A stretch of 64,000 nucleotides of DNA from Planctomycetaceae bacterium (GCA_021732975.1 JAKFWC010000023.1:716198-780197), one strand, 5' to 3'. Counted from the first letter of the stretch, positions 39,771-49,402 are shown. Notes: generated by a model from the letters alone, not told the origin. Numbers and translations: made by a program.

Positions 39771-40496
39771 TCAGTCGGCGGCCACGGTATTGGCGTCGGT
39801 GGAAATCGTTCTCGTAGCTTCACGATCCTGCCACCACAGTGCGACAATGATTGGCACGAACGCGAGTGACGCCCATTGGTAGCCGGTCAAGCCGCCGGTG
39901 AGTTGAACTTCCGGGCGGATGAATTCAGTAATGAAGCGGTATCCGCAATACGCTAACAGATACAATTTGAGACGTTGCCGGGGGAACCACCCCCGGCGTT
40001 CAAATCCATAGAGCGTGGCGGCCATCAACAGGTGGAACGCGGTTTCATAGACCTGTGTCGGATGCCGCAGGACGCCATCGCCGAAATCAACACCCCATGG
40101 CAACGTTGTCGGCTGGCCATAACAGCACCGGCCCACGAAACAGCCGAGTCGCCCAATGCCAATCGATACGGCGACGGGGATGGCAAAGGAATCGCCGGTT
40201 TTTGTCCGCACACCGACAATTGCCTTGGCAATCTCGACGCCGACGTAACCTCCCGCGAGGCCGAAGAGAATCGTCTTGCCATCACCGATCCAGGCCTGTG
40301 CGCAGAACGCGCCACGCGGATCGGCGAGTGCAAACGGCAACTTGCTGCCGAGCATTCCGCCACAAAAGGCCCCAATGGCGATGGCACTTCGCTGCATCAC
40401 CGTGAGTGGCAGTTTGGCCTGCCGTCGCTGTGAAAGCGCGATCCCCGTGATGAGTGCCGTGAGCATGATGAGTGGAAACAACGCCGGAACCGACAT
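39771..40496 (-). CDS. Prolipoprotein diacylglyceryl transferase (Lgt)-like membrane protein
   Basis: 241 aa with about seven helices. Lgt-family marks are GRLGCFVGRCCYGQ (the Lgt signature region, here with three Cys), RHPTQVYE and YRFITEFIRPE. Lgt moves diacylglyceryl from phosphatidylglycerol to the lipobox Cys of lipoproteins, of which the window encodes at least six. It is shorter than classical Lgt (about 280-290 aa), so it may be a divergent paralogue with other lipids or targets. ATG 40496 is the first start free of the upstream repeat; the RBS is weak. Confidence 0.75.
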   Translation of the reverse strand: MSVPALFPLIMLTALITGIALSQRRQAKLPLTVMQRSAIAIGAFCGGMLGSKLPFALADPRGAFCAQAWIGDGKTILFGLAGGYVGVEIAKAIVGVRTKTGDSFAIPVAVSIGIGRLGCFVGRCCYGQPTTLPWGVDFGDGVLRHPTQVYETAFHLLMAATLYGFERRGWFPRQRLKLYLLAYCGYRFITEFIRPEVQLTGGLTGYQWASLAFVPIIVALWWQDREATRTISTDANTVAAD

Positions 40497-40532
40497 CGTC
40501 ACGACAATCCAAGTAAGAAGAAATACGGTTCG

Positions 40533-40674
40533 GCCGCGAAAAGACGCAAAATGGAAGAAGAAGAGTTTGGCCACAAGTGGCACAAAGGTCACAAGCGAGG
40601 AATGCCAGTTCAATTCATCCCTTCGACCGGTCTCTTGCTTCTTTCCTTCTCTTCCTCTTGCGCCTTTTCGCGGC
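40533..40674. repeat. Mosaic inverted repeat, CGCGAAAAGACGC family, copy 2
   Basis: Arms GCCGCGAAAAGACGCAAAAT and GCGCCTTTTCGCGGC (related to copy 1) enclose GGCCACAAGTGGCACAAAGG and a pyrimidine-rich stretch. It occupies the gap between the Lgt-like and GspF genes on the minus strand. Confidence 0.7.
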
Positions 40675-40689
40675 TAACCGCTTTTCAGA

Positions 40690-41739
40690 CTAAAACTGCC
40701 CGTTCGCCGCGTTGTTGATCATGTTGACATAGAACATCGCCAGGCGGAAGATCAGGAAGATGATCATCGCGGCGACCATCGTCCATACCGCGCCGCCGAG
40801 CATCATGGTGAGTGCGGCCAGACTCCGGCGGGCTTGATCTTCGAATTGCGGACTGAGGCGTTGCAGCGTTTCGGGGACCGTGCCGGAGCTTTCCCCCACG
40901 CGGACCATTTCGAGGAACTCGCGCGGGAACAACCCCGTGGCGGCAACCGCGTCCACGAACTCTTCGCCTTCCATCACCATCGCGACCACCATGGGCGAGG
41001 CGGCGGCGAAGGCTCCGTTACCAGTTGCTTTGAAAGCCGCTTCCAGACTCGGTTTGATCTCCATTCCCGCCTGTTGTGTCAGTGCATACGCCCACGCAAA
41101 CCGGGCGATGGCAAAGGACCGCATGCAATGGCCGACGACGGGGATTTTCAACATCGCTCCATGCACGAAGGACGCCTGCCGAAATCCGCGCACCAGCAAA
41201 AAGTAAGTCACGCCAACGGCGATGGCGGTCCCAAAACAATAGGTCAACCAGATGAGAGCCCCAAGTTCCCCCTTCAAACCAAAGCCCAGCGGATCGAACG
41301 ACGTTTGCCCCGGTTGCGATTGCGAAACCCAGCCGAGTACCAGAATCATCCCGGCGATGATGAACACGGCGGCGATGAGTTGAATCACCGGCCATGCAAT
41401 CGCCCCGAGAAACATCCGTTTGACGCGTTCCAGATTCTCGTAGTGCGCGGCGAGACCAGCGAGGACTTCCGGCAACGATCCCGTCTGCTCAGCGACGCTG
41501 ACCATGTCGACCAGCAGTTCGGGGAAGTACGTTCCGTGTTCCCGCAGAGCCGTGGCGAGATCGGAACCTTTCCGTAGATCGTCGTGAACGTTTTCGAGAA
41601 TTTGCCGCGCTTTATCGGTTCGCTGCTGCTTGCCGATGACCGACAACGCCTTGAGCAACGGCACGCCGGAATCGAGCATCGTTCCTAAGGAGCGGCAAAA
41701 CATGCTCAGCGACGCCAGCGGCATCTGCGGTGCAAACAC
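40690..41739 (-). CDS. Type II secretion/type IV pilus inner-membrane protein, GspF/PilC family
   Basis: 349 aa with two T2SSF domains: the first about residues 8-130 (FCRSLGTMLDSGVPLLKAL, SVAEQTGSLPEVL), the second about residues 200-330 (RFAWAYALTQQAGMEIKPSL, VGESSGTVPETL). Three hydrophobic segments separate them. GspF/PilC recruits the assembly ATPase that builds pseudopili, and such a machine would be needed for the DUF1559 pilins. GTG 41739 was chosen because AAGG stands seven bases upstream; ATG 41724 has no RBS. No other secretion gene is nearby. Confidence 0.85.
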   Translation of the reverse strand: MFAPQMPLASLSMFCRSLGTMLDSGVPLLKALSVIGKQQRTDKARQILENVHDDLRKGSDLATALREHGTYFPELLVDMVSVAEQTGSLPEVLAGLAAHYENLERVKRMFLGAIAWPVIQLIAAVFIIAGMILVLGWVSQSQPGQTSFDPLGFGLKGELGALIWLTYCFGTAIAVGVTYFLLVRGFRQASFVHGAMLKIPVVGHCMRSFAIARFAWAYALTQQAGMEIKPSLEAAFKATGNGAFAAASPMVVAMVMEGEEFVDAVAATGLFPREFLEMVRVGESSGTVPETLQRLSPQFEDQARRSLAALTMMLGGAVWTMVAAMIIFLIFRLAMFYVNMINNAANGQF

Positions 41740-41912
41740 GGCAAGACCTTCGCAACAAAACGGGGATCGCGACCATCTTCAAGTCTAACGGTCAAGCGGT
41801 CCGTTTGGCGATGGTAACGAATTTTACCTGATCACTTCGCCATCGATTTCGTGAGCAAATGAAGAGAACGTTGGTCATTCGAGAACCCCCTAGTGGGATC
41901 TTCGCCGTGGAA

Positions 41913-42485
41913 TTATCCTACGGGCAAACCAGAGAACTTGCTGATCTCAAGCGTCATTTCTTCGGCCCCTTCCGATTTCACTGTTGCAAAGCCCACCGTC
42001 AGATAGTTGTCACAGCGATCGCGTTTTCCGGCGAGCACGATGTCGAAAGCCTGAATTGATTGGGATTTGTATCGTGCTGAGGGGAAAACCATGACGCGAT
42101 CAAAGTCGGTGAGCACGGCCGTTTTTTTCCAGAGGCCAAGCCAGCCGGAACGCACCGTGACAGTTTGCCGCCGTCGATCAATCGTGCATCGCAGCGTCGA
42201 GAGCATCAGACTTCCCCCTGTCAGATGACCGCCACCCAGCAAGAGTCCGATTAAGAGTACGAACACAGACCCCCGATTCGCATCGTTGGGAACACTAATC
42301 ACATACGGAACCTGCAAGTCGAGAACGGTCGCGAGGGTTAGACCAATAACCAACAAGCCGCTTAAGGAAAACAGCGATCCGAAAAACAGACCTACGATTC
42401 CACCTCCATTGGACAAACCAAGTTTGTCTCGGGAAAACGTGATCAAGCGTCTCGGCTTTGTCGGATAACGACCGCCCCCGCCCAT
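41913..42485 (-). CDS. Hypothetical membrane protein, 190 aa
   Basis: A basic Gly-rich start (MGGGGRYPTKPRRLITFSR) is followed by two helices (about residues 28-53 and 70-95) and a cytoplasmic beta-rich domain with CTIDRRRQTVTVRSGWLGLW, resembling PH-like small membrane proteins. Function unknown. It is the only gene between GspF and the toxin-antitoxin-like pair. Confidence 0.55.
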   Translation of the reverse strand: MGGGGRYPTKPRRLITFSRDKLGLSNGGGIVGLFFGSLFSLSGLLVIGLTLATVLDLQVPYVISVPNDANRGSVFVLLIGLLLGGGHLTGGSLMLSTLRCTIDRRRQTVTVRSGWLGLWKKTAVLTDFDRVMVFPSARYKSQSIQAFDIVLAGKRDRCDNYLTVGFATVKSEGAEEMTLEISKFSGLPVG

Positions 42486-42580
42486 GTCTCACCTCGAGGC
42501 TGAGCCATTTAATGTGATATTCCGTTGCGACATGTTCCAGAGACGGTATCTTAGATGAATCCTCCGTGGAAACCAGATCG

Positions 42581-42829
42581 ATGCCGTGGTTCGATATCTT
42601 CTGGACGCCCGATGCCGAAGAACATCTGGCCGGACATGGCGTTACGATTCGAGAATTTGAGGAAGTTCTCCTTGCGGCCAATCGACGTATGATTGAAACC
42701 AGCATCAGCAGCGACTATTTCACCCTGAAAGGAGTAACGTCGACGGGACGACCGCTGCGGATCGTATTCGACATGCTCGACGATATCACCGTCTTTCCGA
42801 TCACTGCGTACGAACCGAGCGAAGAGTAA
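42581..42829 (+). CDS. Small protein, toxin-like partner of a two-gene module
   Basis: 82 aa: FDIFWTPDAEEHLAGHG, an alpha-helical part (IREFEEVLLAANRR) and a beta region (FTLKGVTSTGRPLRIVF, DDITVFPITAYEPSEE). The beta pattern and ending resemble BrnT/DUF4258-type small proteins that include RNase toxins. Ten bases downstream lies a helix-turn-helix-like gene. The family call is tentative and the RBS at ATG 42581 is weak. Confidence 0.5.
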   Translation: MPWFDIFWTPDAEEHLAGHGVTIREFEEVLLAANRRMIETSISSDYFTLKGVTSTGRPLRIVFDMLDDITVFPITAYEPSEE

Positions 42830-42839
42830 AAGGCAAACC

Positions 42840-43190
42840 ATGGGAAAACGGATTCGTGGAGCTTTCACTCCAGAGCAGCGCGAGCGGTGGATGACCTTGG
42901 TTGCCGAAGCTGAGTCGCCGGAAGCCCGTGCAGCATCGGACGAATACTTTCGTTTGGCAAAAGAGGCCGCGGAAGACGACAGTTTTTCAGGCGAACTCCG
43001 GCGGGCGATTCACAGCCATCCCCAAGCCCCCTTGTTGATGCGTAAGTCTGGCATCCGTGGGGACGTGCTGCGGGAATTCATGATGGGAACGGGAACACTT
43101 TCCAGTGATGCGATCGATGTCCTGTGGCAGGCCTTTGGATTGCACGTACTCACTGTGGATGTCGTGAATGGCGAATCCAGCGCGGAATAG
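42840..43190 (+). CDS. Putative antitoxin-like protein with helix-turn-helix end
   Basis: 116 aa, charged and helical. The start MGKRIRGAFTPEQRERWMTL is basic; the C-terminus LMRKSGIRGDVLREFMMGTG resembles a Xre-type helix-turn-helix (SGIRGDVL, then a turn and LSSDAIDVLWQAFG). It starts ten bases after the toxin-like gene, so both are probably co-transcribed. Antitoxin genes usually come first, so the order is reversed, as in some HigBA-like systems. Confidence 0.5.
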   Translation: MGKRIRGAFTPEQRERWMTLVAEAESPEARAASDEYFRLAKEAAEDDSFSGELRRAIHSHPQAPLLMRKSGIRGDVLREFMMGTGTLSSDAIDVLWQAFGLHVLTVDVVNGESSAE

Positions 43191-43274
43191 TACGAGTCCT
43201 CGAGTTCCACTTTCGCGGTGTGAAGTTAACGACACGGACGTGTTGATCCGCGAAGCGCGAGCGGGGGCGGTGAA

Positions 43275-44375
43275 TCAACTCGCAACGTTGACGAAAACCT
43301 TCAACGCGTCTTTATCCTCGACGAGTAAACGCATCATCTCTTTGTATTGATCGAGTCCCGCGAGCGGATGCGTCAGGATCTGCTCGGTCACACCGGGGTA
43401 GGCGAGTTCGCCGTGGGCGAGGGCCTGAATGCCGAGTTCAAAGTGGCGGCGGTTGCCGTTCACCGAACTGACGAGCAGCTTGTTGCCGAGCACCCATTGC
43501 AGGTTGATTTTATCGGCAGGGATCGTGATTTCGTGATTACCGCCGGTGATGCTCGTCCAGATGAGCGCCCCGTTGAGGCCGAGGACTTCCATCGCCTGGA
43601 ACGCGAGTTTGGCCGAACCGGTACATTCAAAAATGATGTCCGGCTTGCCGACCTTCGCGGCGAGGTCGTGCATCGACGTTTCCTGCGTGCTGACGTACGT
43701 CGCGTCATAGGCTTCGGTGATGTTGGCCTTGCGGTTCGGGGCCTTGCCACGCGCCAGCGTATACACTTCGAGCCCCCGCAGCCGCAGCATCATCGTGGCG
43801 AGCAAACCGATCTGCCCGGCGCCGAGCACAAACGCCCGTTTCGGACTCCAGACCTGCAACCGCTGCTGCGCAAGATACGCCTGTTCGATGGCCTTGGCAC
43901 ACACGCTTGCGGGTTCGGAGAGGACGCCGAGATGTTTCAGCTTCGTCGGCACCTTGACGATGTACTCGCAGTCATCGACGAAGAATTCGGTGAGGTATCC
44001 GTGTCGCAGATTGATACCCCGCTCGTAGTACGTTTCTTCGCTGGTGATGTCGTTGCGGCCGATCTGGTCATAGATCGAACCGCCGGGACGGCGCACGGTG
44101 CAGGAGACGAGATCACCGGGGTGAATGTCCTTCACGTTCGGACCGACTTCGACGACCTGGCCGAAACTCTCGTGACCGATGATCAGGTAATCGCAGCCGG
44201 TGGGAGCGTTGCCATACAGGGCGTCGTTGATTTCGCGGTCGGTGGCGTCGACACCCACCTGCAGCACTTTCACCAGCACGCCGCGGCCGCCGGGAATATC
44301 CGTCACCTTGGGCATCGGGGCTTCGGTCAGGTGAACGCTATTGGGACGACCGGGAATAACGGCAATGGCTTTCAT
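43275..44375 (-). CDS. Zinc-type glucose 1-dehydrogenase (medium-chain dehydrogenase family)
   Basis: 366 aa, cytoplasmic. [51 protein letters not shown] and [13 protein letters not shown] match archaeal-type glucose 1-dehydrogenases, which oxidise glucose to gluconolactone with NAD(P). The Rossmann part is [15 protein letters not shown]. The catalytic zinc Cys of the common MDR family is replaced here by Asp-Ala-Thr (VDATD), as in this glucose dehydrogenase group. ATG 44375 fits the family start; a TTG 21 bases upstream is the only alternative. It converges with the toxin-antitoxin-like pair. Confidence 0.85.
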   Translation of the reverse strand: MKAIAVIPGRPNSVHLTEAPMPKVTDIPGGRGVLVKVLQVGVDATDREINDALYGNAPTGCDYLIIGHESFGQVVEVGPNVKDIHPGDLVSCTVRRPGGSIYDQIGRNDITSEETYYERGINLRHGYLTEFFVDDCEYIVKVPTKLKHLGVLSEPASVCAKAIEQAYLAQQRLQVWSPKRAFVLGAGQIGLLATMMLRLRGLEVYTLARGKAPNRKANITEAYDATYVSTQETSMHDLAAKVGKPDIIFECTGSAKLAFQAMEVLGLNGALIWTSITGGNHEITIPADKINLQWVLGNKLLVSSVNGNRRHFELGIQALAHGELAYPGVTEQILTHPLAGLDQYKEMMRLLVEDKDALKVFVNVAS

Positions 44376-44631
44376 ATGACGGAATTCAATGCTCAAAAAA
44401 GGATGGGTTCAGACCGGTTTCCGCCGTCGCAGTTTAACGAAAACAGGGAGAAACGGCCAATTGTAGGGAGAGGGAATAGAGGGTTCGGGGAGAGGGAATC
44501 GCCGGAGAATACCAAATCGTGCATCAAGGATGTTTGATTGCACCTTGCCGTCCAGCACGGATACGATTGCTCAGACTTATCGTCTGCCCCATCGAACGTC
44601 ATCCTCACGTCATTCTCGGAAGGACTGCTGC

Positions 44632-45585
44632 ATGGCCAAGTGCCCCAAGTGTGACACAATCGTTGAAAAGAACGCCTTGGCGTGTCCCGCTTGCGGTGCG
44701 AAGTTCCGCCAAAAACTATCGTCGAACGATGTTCCCGAAGAACTCGAGGACTTCGAGGAAGACGGCGGCGATTCGCCGACACGATCCAAGCAGCCGAGCC
44801 GCGGACGGAAGGCAGACAAGAGTAAATCGAACACGTCAGCGATTCTCATCATCCTGGCTTGCGTCGGGGGGATCTCGATCTGTTTCTGCATACCGGTGCT
44901 CCTGGCGTTGCTGCTTCCCGCCGTGCAACAGGCCCGTGATGCCGCGCGTACTGCTCAGGCCATGAATCACATGAAGCAGATTGGTCTGGGAGCCCACAAC
45001 TTTCACGATAGTTACAACCAGTTCCCGCCCCGTGGTGTCAGTCGCATTGGGAATCTGGCCGCGGACAACATCGACCCCAATGTGGTTCCCCAGGCCTTTT
45101 TTACGGATATTCTTCCCTTCATCGATCAGGCCGGGGTGCATGCCCAAATTCGATACAGTCAGCCGTGGTCAGACCCGACCAATAAGGGGCCGCTCGCCAC
45201 GGTGATCCCGACGTATATCCATCCGGCGGTGTCCAGTTCCCCTCTTAACGGACAGGGATATGCTCTCACCCATTATGCTACGAACGGCAAAGTCATGAAC
45301 GATTCGATGACCAATCGCATCCGGGATATCACGGATGGCACAAGCAATACCGTGCTTGTCGGTTCACTCAACGATGGATTCAAGGCTTGGGGAGATCCGA
45401 CGAATCATCGCGATCCCGCTCTTGGATTTTCCGGTGGTCCGGACGCTTTTGGAGCCCCGAACAAGCGGTTTGCCTTGATCCTGATGTGTGATGGTGCCGT
45501 TCGCCGCGTTGCCGTCACGCTGCTTCCGGACATTTGTGACAAACTTGCCGATCCACGCGATGGCCAACCAATCGGCGAATTCTGA
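44632..45585 (+). CDS. Zinc-ribbon + DUF1559-like membrane protein lacking the prepilin signal
   Basis: 317 aa. Residues 1-25 are a zinc ribbon (CPKC...CPAC), residues 30-65 are acidic/basic and disordered, then one membrane helix ([20 protein letters not shown]) leads into the DUF1559 helix [16 protein letters not shown]. There is no G/FTLIE cleavage site. The C-terminal H-X9-DG motif is altered: Asn stands at the His position ([12 protein letters not shown]). It should sit in the membrane with its ribbon in the cytoplasm. GGAAGGA before ATG 44632 decides the start. Function unknown; it may be a regulator or an unprocessed relative of the pilins. Confidence 0.8.
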   Translation: MAKCPKCDTIVEKNALACPACGAKFRQKLSSNDVPEELEDFEEDGGDSPTRSKQPSRGRKADKSKSNTSAILIILACVGGISICFCIPVLLALLLPAVQQARDAARTAQAMNHMKQIGLGAHNFHDSYNQFPPRGVSRIGNLAADNIDPNVVPQAFFTDILPFIDQAGVHAQIRYSQPWSDPTNKGPLATVIPTYIHPAVSSSPLNGQGYALTHYATNGKVMNDSMTNRIRDITDGTSNTVLVGSLNDGFKAWGDPTNHRDPALGFSGGPDAFGAPNKRFALILMCDGAVRRVAVTLLPDICDKLADPRDGQPIGEF

Positions 45586-45716
45586 TTCGCTCTAGTTTTG
45601 TCCCTTCGGCCCTTTCTCACGCTATCCGCACCATAGTTTGTGGAGAGTCGCGTTTTCCTGCGCCAGGCATGCGGCTTGCATTACTGCTCAACAGGCGGCA
45701 TCAGGAGCATGCTCCG

Positions 45717-46063
45717 ATGCGAATTCCGCACGACGAGAATGCACGCCGGTTGGTCAACGGCCCTCCAGAAAACTCGCTAAGGAGTCCGGAAATGATTGCT
45801 CGTCATGCCGCGGAGGAACAGGCGGAACAGTGTTTGATGTACCACGCCGGGCTGTATGCCATCGGCATCACGGGACTGGCCCACTTTGGAGGACGTTCCG
45901 CATCGTGGCTCGCCGGGGTCTGGGTCTCGCCGCACATGCCGTGTTGCTGCACGGAGTTCCTGAGACCCGCGAGAAAATCCTGAGGTGGACCGCCGAGGAA
46001 ATGGAAGAACGGCAACGGCTACAAAAGCAGGCCACCGAGAAACTGGTCGAGGTGGTCGGCTAA
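45717..46063 (+). pseudogene. Possible small gene split by a frameshift
   Basis: ATG 45717 (CAGGAGC upstream) opens a frame giving MRIPHDENARRLVNGPPENS, then MIARHAAEEQAEQCLMYHAG up to LAHFGG near 45890, after which it becomes Cys/Pro-rich and stops at 45983. The other frame, entered near 45895, continues RGLGLAAHAVLLHGVPETRE and ends with a helical tail (EEMEERQRLQKQATEKLVEVVG) at 46063. Together they would make one helical protein of about 115 aa. A single-base frameshift is the simplest reading; a chance pair of open frames is possible. Confidence 0.3.
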
Positions 46064-46159
46064 ACTGGCCTTCGCCGCGTTTCGATCAATCCGCATTGTT
46101 CAGCCGATCATCGGTTGAGCAATGCGGATTATTGTGCGGGGGAGCAGCGGAGCGTCGAT

Positions 46160-46912
46160 TCAACTTTGCCGCTTCACCATTTCGGTGATCCAGATCGGAG
46201 CGAAAGGCGACGTGCATCCTTTGGAACAAGGATAGTCGCGATAGATCCCCAGCTTTTCACCGATTGCCAACGCCCGCTTTCGATGTTTGGGGAAGTGGAT
46301 GCCGATTTCTGCAAGGCAGGCGTTCATCGTCCATTGTACCTCGGGAGCGGCGGTCCCCATCTCTGTCTCGATGCGATCGAGCAACGCTGCCAGGTCGAGT
46401 CCTTCGGGGCTCTTCGCGACGCGACCGGCCGTCAGTTGCCATCCGGCGCGAGCCGCCCAGCGGTCGTCCGACGCCATCCATTTTTGGCGAAGGGCCTCTT
46501 TGTCGGCATGCTCCTTCACAACGTAAGAGTGGAGCCAGTCAGCCACCCAGGTAAAGGTGACCGACTTCACCATTCGCCCTAACTCGCCGGCCGACAGAAG
46601 TTTGACGTTGATCACGAGCGTCGCCAGGAACTGGGCGTCAATGTTGCCGGTTTTCCACAGCGCCAAGGCCAATTCATGATTGGTCTTAATCTTGTTGGCG
46701 AGGATCCGCAGGTCGCCCCGTTTGACGCCGAACTGATTGTCACCCGCCCCGCTCTTGGCATTTTGAGCACGCACCCCCGCGTGACCCAGCGACTCAAGTT
46801 CTCTGAGGGTTTCCTCAAGAGTTATGGTCGCGCCCTTCGCTTGAACGGGCACCGTCTTGGCTTTCGCGGCGATGCCCTTGGTCGTCTTCGCGGCGGTCAT
46901 TTTCTTTGCCAT
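46160..46912 (-). CDS. DNA alkylation repair protein (AlkD-like, HEAT/ARM fold)
   Basis: 250 aa. A basic Lys/Ala/Thr tail (MAKKMTAAKTTKGIAAKAK) precedes the helical repeat core: NQFGVKRGDLRILANKIK, LALALWKTGNIDAQFLATLV, VADWLHSYVV and DDRWAARAGWQLTA. AlkD-like enzymes excise alkylated bases without base flipping. The Asp/Trp/Arg set WAARAGW is the active-site region. The basic start may help DNA binding. It is convergent with the possible frameshifted gene. Confidence 0.85.
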   Translation of the reverse strand: MAKKMTAAKTTKGIAAKAKTVPVQAKGATITLEETLRELESLGHAGVRAQNAKSGAGDNQFGVKRGDLRILANKIKTNHELALALWKTGNIDAQFLATLVINVKLLSAGELGRMVKSVTFTWVADWLHSYVVKEHADKEALRQKWMASDDRWAARAGWQLTAGRVAKSPEGLDLAALLDRIETEMGTAAPEVQWTMNACLAEIGIHFPKHRKRALAIGEKLGIYRDYPCSKGCTSPFAPIWITEMVKRQS

Positions 46913-47474
46913 CGTTCATGCGTCCAATCTTGGTGGCCTAGAAACAGACGACAGATCGAGCCAAGAATCAGACAGCCGTAGCACCTCGCGTCGACATCGG
47001 CCAACGCCTCCCACCGAGGCTAAAAGGGCTCTCAAAGGTGAACGAGGATGGCACCAGGAAGATTGGCGACCGATTGAAGAATGACAGCGTAACGGCGCAA
47101 CTCGTTACTGGGTTGCATGTTCAGTGAAATTGCCCGGCATGGATTCGAACCATGACTAAGTGAGTCAGAGTCACTCGTGCTACCGTTACACTACCAGGCA
47201 GGGACCGTGCTCGATGCGAGAGGCCTCGAATCGGTGGGCAAAGTATAACGCATGGGCGAAGTTTGCCAAACCCGTTCCTGTCGGTTTTTCTGTGGGGAAA
47301 GACTTCCTAGCGAGGGCAATCCCTGGGCTTCCGTTGGTTCCAGACGAAAAATGGGCAAATTGGCCTCAACCTGAATGCCAGGTTGACCTAGAATCCGCCC
47401 GTTAATTTCAGGGAAGCCGGTCACCGGGCGTGCCGTCCGAAGACAACCGGCCTGTTCACGGAAGGAGTCGGGGG
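46913..47474. other. 562-bp intergenic region with a tRNA gene
   Basis: It contains tRNA-Gln at 47130-47200 on the minus strand and the promoter of the TlpA-like gene on the plus strand. A 19-base sequence GGCAATCCCTGGGCTTCCG near 47317 is also present near 51765. Nothing else coding was found. Confidence 0.5.
47130..47200 (-). tRNA. tRNA-Gln (anticodon CTG)
   Basis: 71 bases including discriminator A73. The acceptor stem TGCCTGG/CCGGGCA has the U1-A72 pair typical of bacterial glutamine tRNA and one T-G pair. The D arm is GTGT/GCAC with a seven-base loop; the anticodon stem AGTGA/TCACT encloses the loop CTCTGAC, giving CTG. The T arm CATGG/CCATG encloses TTCGAAT. CCA is not encoded; it must be added after transcription. 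Confidence 0.93.
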
Positions 47475-49391
47475 ATGGGACTGCCACGGTTCGCGATGGG
47501 GGCAACGCTGCTGCTTTTGGCCAGTATGACCGGCCGTGTTGCCGCCAATGATTTGGCAACCATGCTGAAGTTTACGTCGAAGCAAAAGGATGTCGATTAC
47601 GAAATCCCCAAGCCCGAGCAACTCGCCAAGTGTAAGGTGGAAGTCGAACGGGTCGGCAAAAATGTCGGCTGGGTGGTGATCGGTCCCGAAGGCCAGGTTC
47701 TCCGCCGCTTCTATGACACCGATGGCGACAATCGTGTCGACCAATGGCGCTACTTCCAGCACGGTCTCGAAGTTTATCGCGATATCGACACCAATCAGGA
47801 CGACAAAGCCGATCAATTCCGCTGGCTCAACATGGGGGGCTCGCGGTGGGGAATCGATAGGAACAACGACTACCGCATCGACGAATGGAAAACGCTATCG
47901 GCAGCGGAAGCCTCCCGGGAAGCCATTCAGGCCATCACCACGGGCGATGTGGCGGCAATGCAGACCCTCATGATCACTCAGGAAGACCTGCGCGAACTCG
48001 GCGTGACACCGTCTGTCGCCGCGAAAATTCTCGATGGTTCGTCCAACATCCCGTTGGCGATGAAGTCCGTCATGACGAAGTCTAAAGTCTTGACGGCGAA
48101 GTCGAACTGGATTCGCTTCGATGCGCAGATGCCGGGATCGATTCCCGCCGACGACGGCAAAGCCAAGACCGACCTGCAAGTCTACGAAAACGCGATGGTC
48201 GTGGTCGAACCGGGGCCGGCGCTCGTGCAGATCGGCGAAATGATCCGCGTGGGGGAAGTCTGGAAGCTCACGCAGGTGCCTCTGCCGGTTGAAGGGGACA
48301 AGATCACCGTCGCCGGCGGCGTGTTGATGCAACCGTTATTGGCCGGCACGACGGAAGCCTCGCTCCCCGCATCGCCACAAGTGGAAAAGCTTGTCAAAGC
48401 GTTGCAGGAACTCGATCAGAAGCAACCGCAGCTTGGGGCCGCCACTCCGGCAGAATTGACGGCGTACAACAACCGCCGCGCGGACATGCTGCTGGAACTT
48501 TCCAGCCTTGCGGAAGGCAAGGAAGAGAAGGAGCAGTTCCTGAAACAGTGTGCCGATGGCATCGCGTCCGCCGTGCAGACCGCTTCGTTTCCGCAGGGAT
48601 TGGATCGACTGTTGAAGCTGGAAGTCGATGTTCGCAAGACCGGACCGGTGTCCGCAGTGCCCTACATCACGTACCGGCGAATGCAGGCGAAATACAGTGT
48701 CGACATGAACACCGCCGAGGAAGGCAAACGCGATAAGATTCAAAAGGATTTCATGGCCTCGCTCGCGGAGTTCACCGAGAAGTACCCGCAGGCGGAAGAC
48801 ACGCCGGACGCCATGTGGACGATCGCCACCGCGGAGGAATTCTCGAACCGCATGAAAGAAGCCACCGAGTGGTATCAAAAGCTCGCGCGGAACACCTCGG
48901 GTTCACCGGCGGTGGCGAAAGGTGCCGGGGCGTTGCGCCGGTTGGAGCTCAAAGGAAAACCATTCGCAATCGCCGGGAAAGATCTGAAGGGGAATCCGGT
49001 CAGTTCGGCGGCGTATCGAGGCCGCGGACCGCTGCTGGTTGTCTTCTGGGCCACCTGGTGCGATCCGTTCAAAGCCGACTTGCCCCAACTGCGGGCGCTG
49101 CATCAGCAGTACCAGAATCGTGGATTCGAGATCATTGGGGTCTGTCTCGATGTGCCCCTCGGTCCGCCGGCCGCGCATGGGAAGCAGATTCAGGATTTCA
49201 TGACGACCTACAAAATGACGTGGCCGGAAATCATCGAAACAGCGGGATTGGACAGCCCCGCCGCCGTACAATACGGCGTCTTCTCGCTGCCGACGATGAT
49301 TCTCGTCAGCGAACGGGGAGAAGTCCTCAGCCGCAACTCGTCGGTGACCGAATTGAAAACGGTGCTGCCGCAGTTGTTGGATAAGAAGTAG
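47475..49391 (+). CDS. Exported TlpA/thioredoxin-fold protein with EF-hand-like repeats, CxxC broken
   Basis: 638 aa. A signal peptide ([24 protein letters not shown]) is followed by three calcium-loop-like repeats at residues about 80-138 ([33 protein letters not shown]). The middle is helical. From about residue 492 a TlpA/AhpC-type thioredoxin fold begins; its active site reads [12 protein letters not shown], so the second Cys of CxxC is Phe (residue 532). Disulfide exchange is thus unlikely. GAAGGAG before ATG 47475 decides the start. It is transcribed away from the tRNA. Confidence 0.8.
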   Translation: MGLPRFAMGATLLLLASMTGRVAANDLATMLKFTSKQKDVDYEIPKPEQLAKCKVEVERVGKNVGWVVIGPEGQVLRRFYDTDGDNRVDQWRYFQHGLEVYRDIDTNQDDKADQFRWLNMGGSRWGIDRNNDYRIDEWKTLSAAEASREAIQAITTGDVAAMQTLMITQEDLRELGVTPSVAAKILDGSSNIPLAMKSVMTKSKVLTAKSNWIRFDAQMPGSIPADDGKAKTDLQVYENAMVVVEPGPALVQIGEMIRVGEVWKLTQVPLPVEGDKITVAGGVLMQPLLAGTTEASLPASPQVEKLVKALQELDQKQPQLGAATPAELTAYNNRRADMLLELSSLAEGKEEKEQFLKQCADGIASAVQTASFPQGLDRLLKLEVDVRKTGPVSAVPYITYRRMQAKYSVDMNTAEEGKRDKIQKDFMASLAEFTEKYPQAEDTPDAMWTIATAEEFSNRMKEATEWYQKLARNTSGSPAVAKGAGALRRLELKGKPFAIAGKDLKGNPVSSAAYRGRGPLLVVFWATWCDPFKADLPQLRALHQQYQNRGFEIIGVCLDVPLGPPAAHGKQIQDFMTTYKMTWPEIIETAGLDSPAAVQYGVFSLPTMILVSERGEVLSRNSSVTELKTVLPQLLDKK

Positions 49392-49402
49392 AATTAAGTG
49401 AG

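Noticed and set aside
43347..44537. 396-aa open frame opposite glucose dehydrogenase
   Set aside because: The dehydrogenase is a clear family member; the opposite frame is His/Gln/Asp-rich shadow sequence.
46857..47084. 75-aa plus-strand membrane-like frame
   Set aside because: Its hydrophobic start is the complement of the AlkD-like gene's Lys/Ala-rich tail; no RBS or domain.
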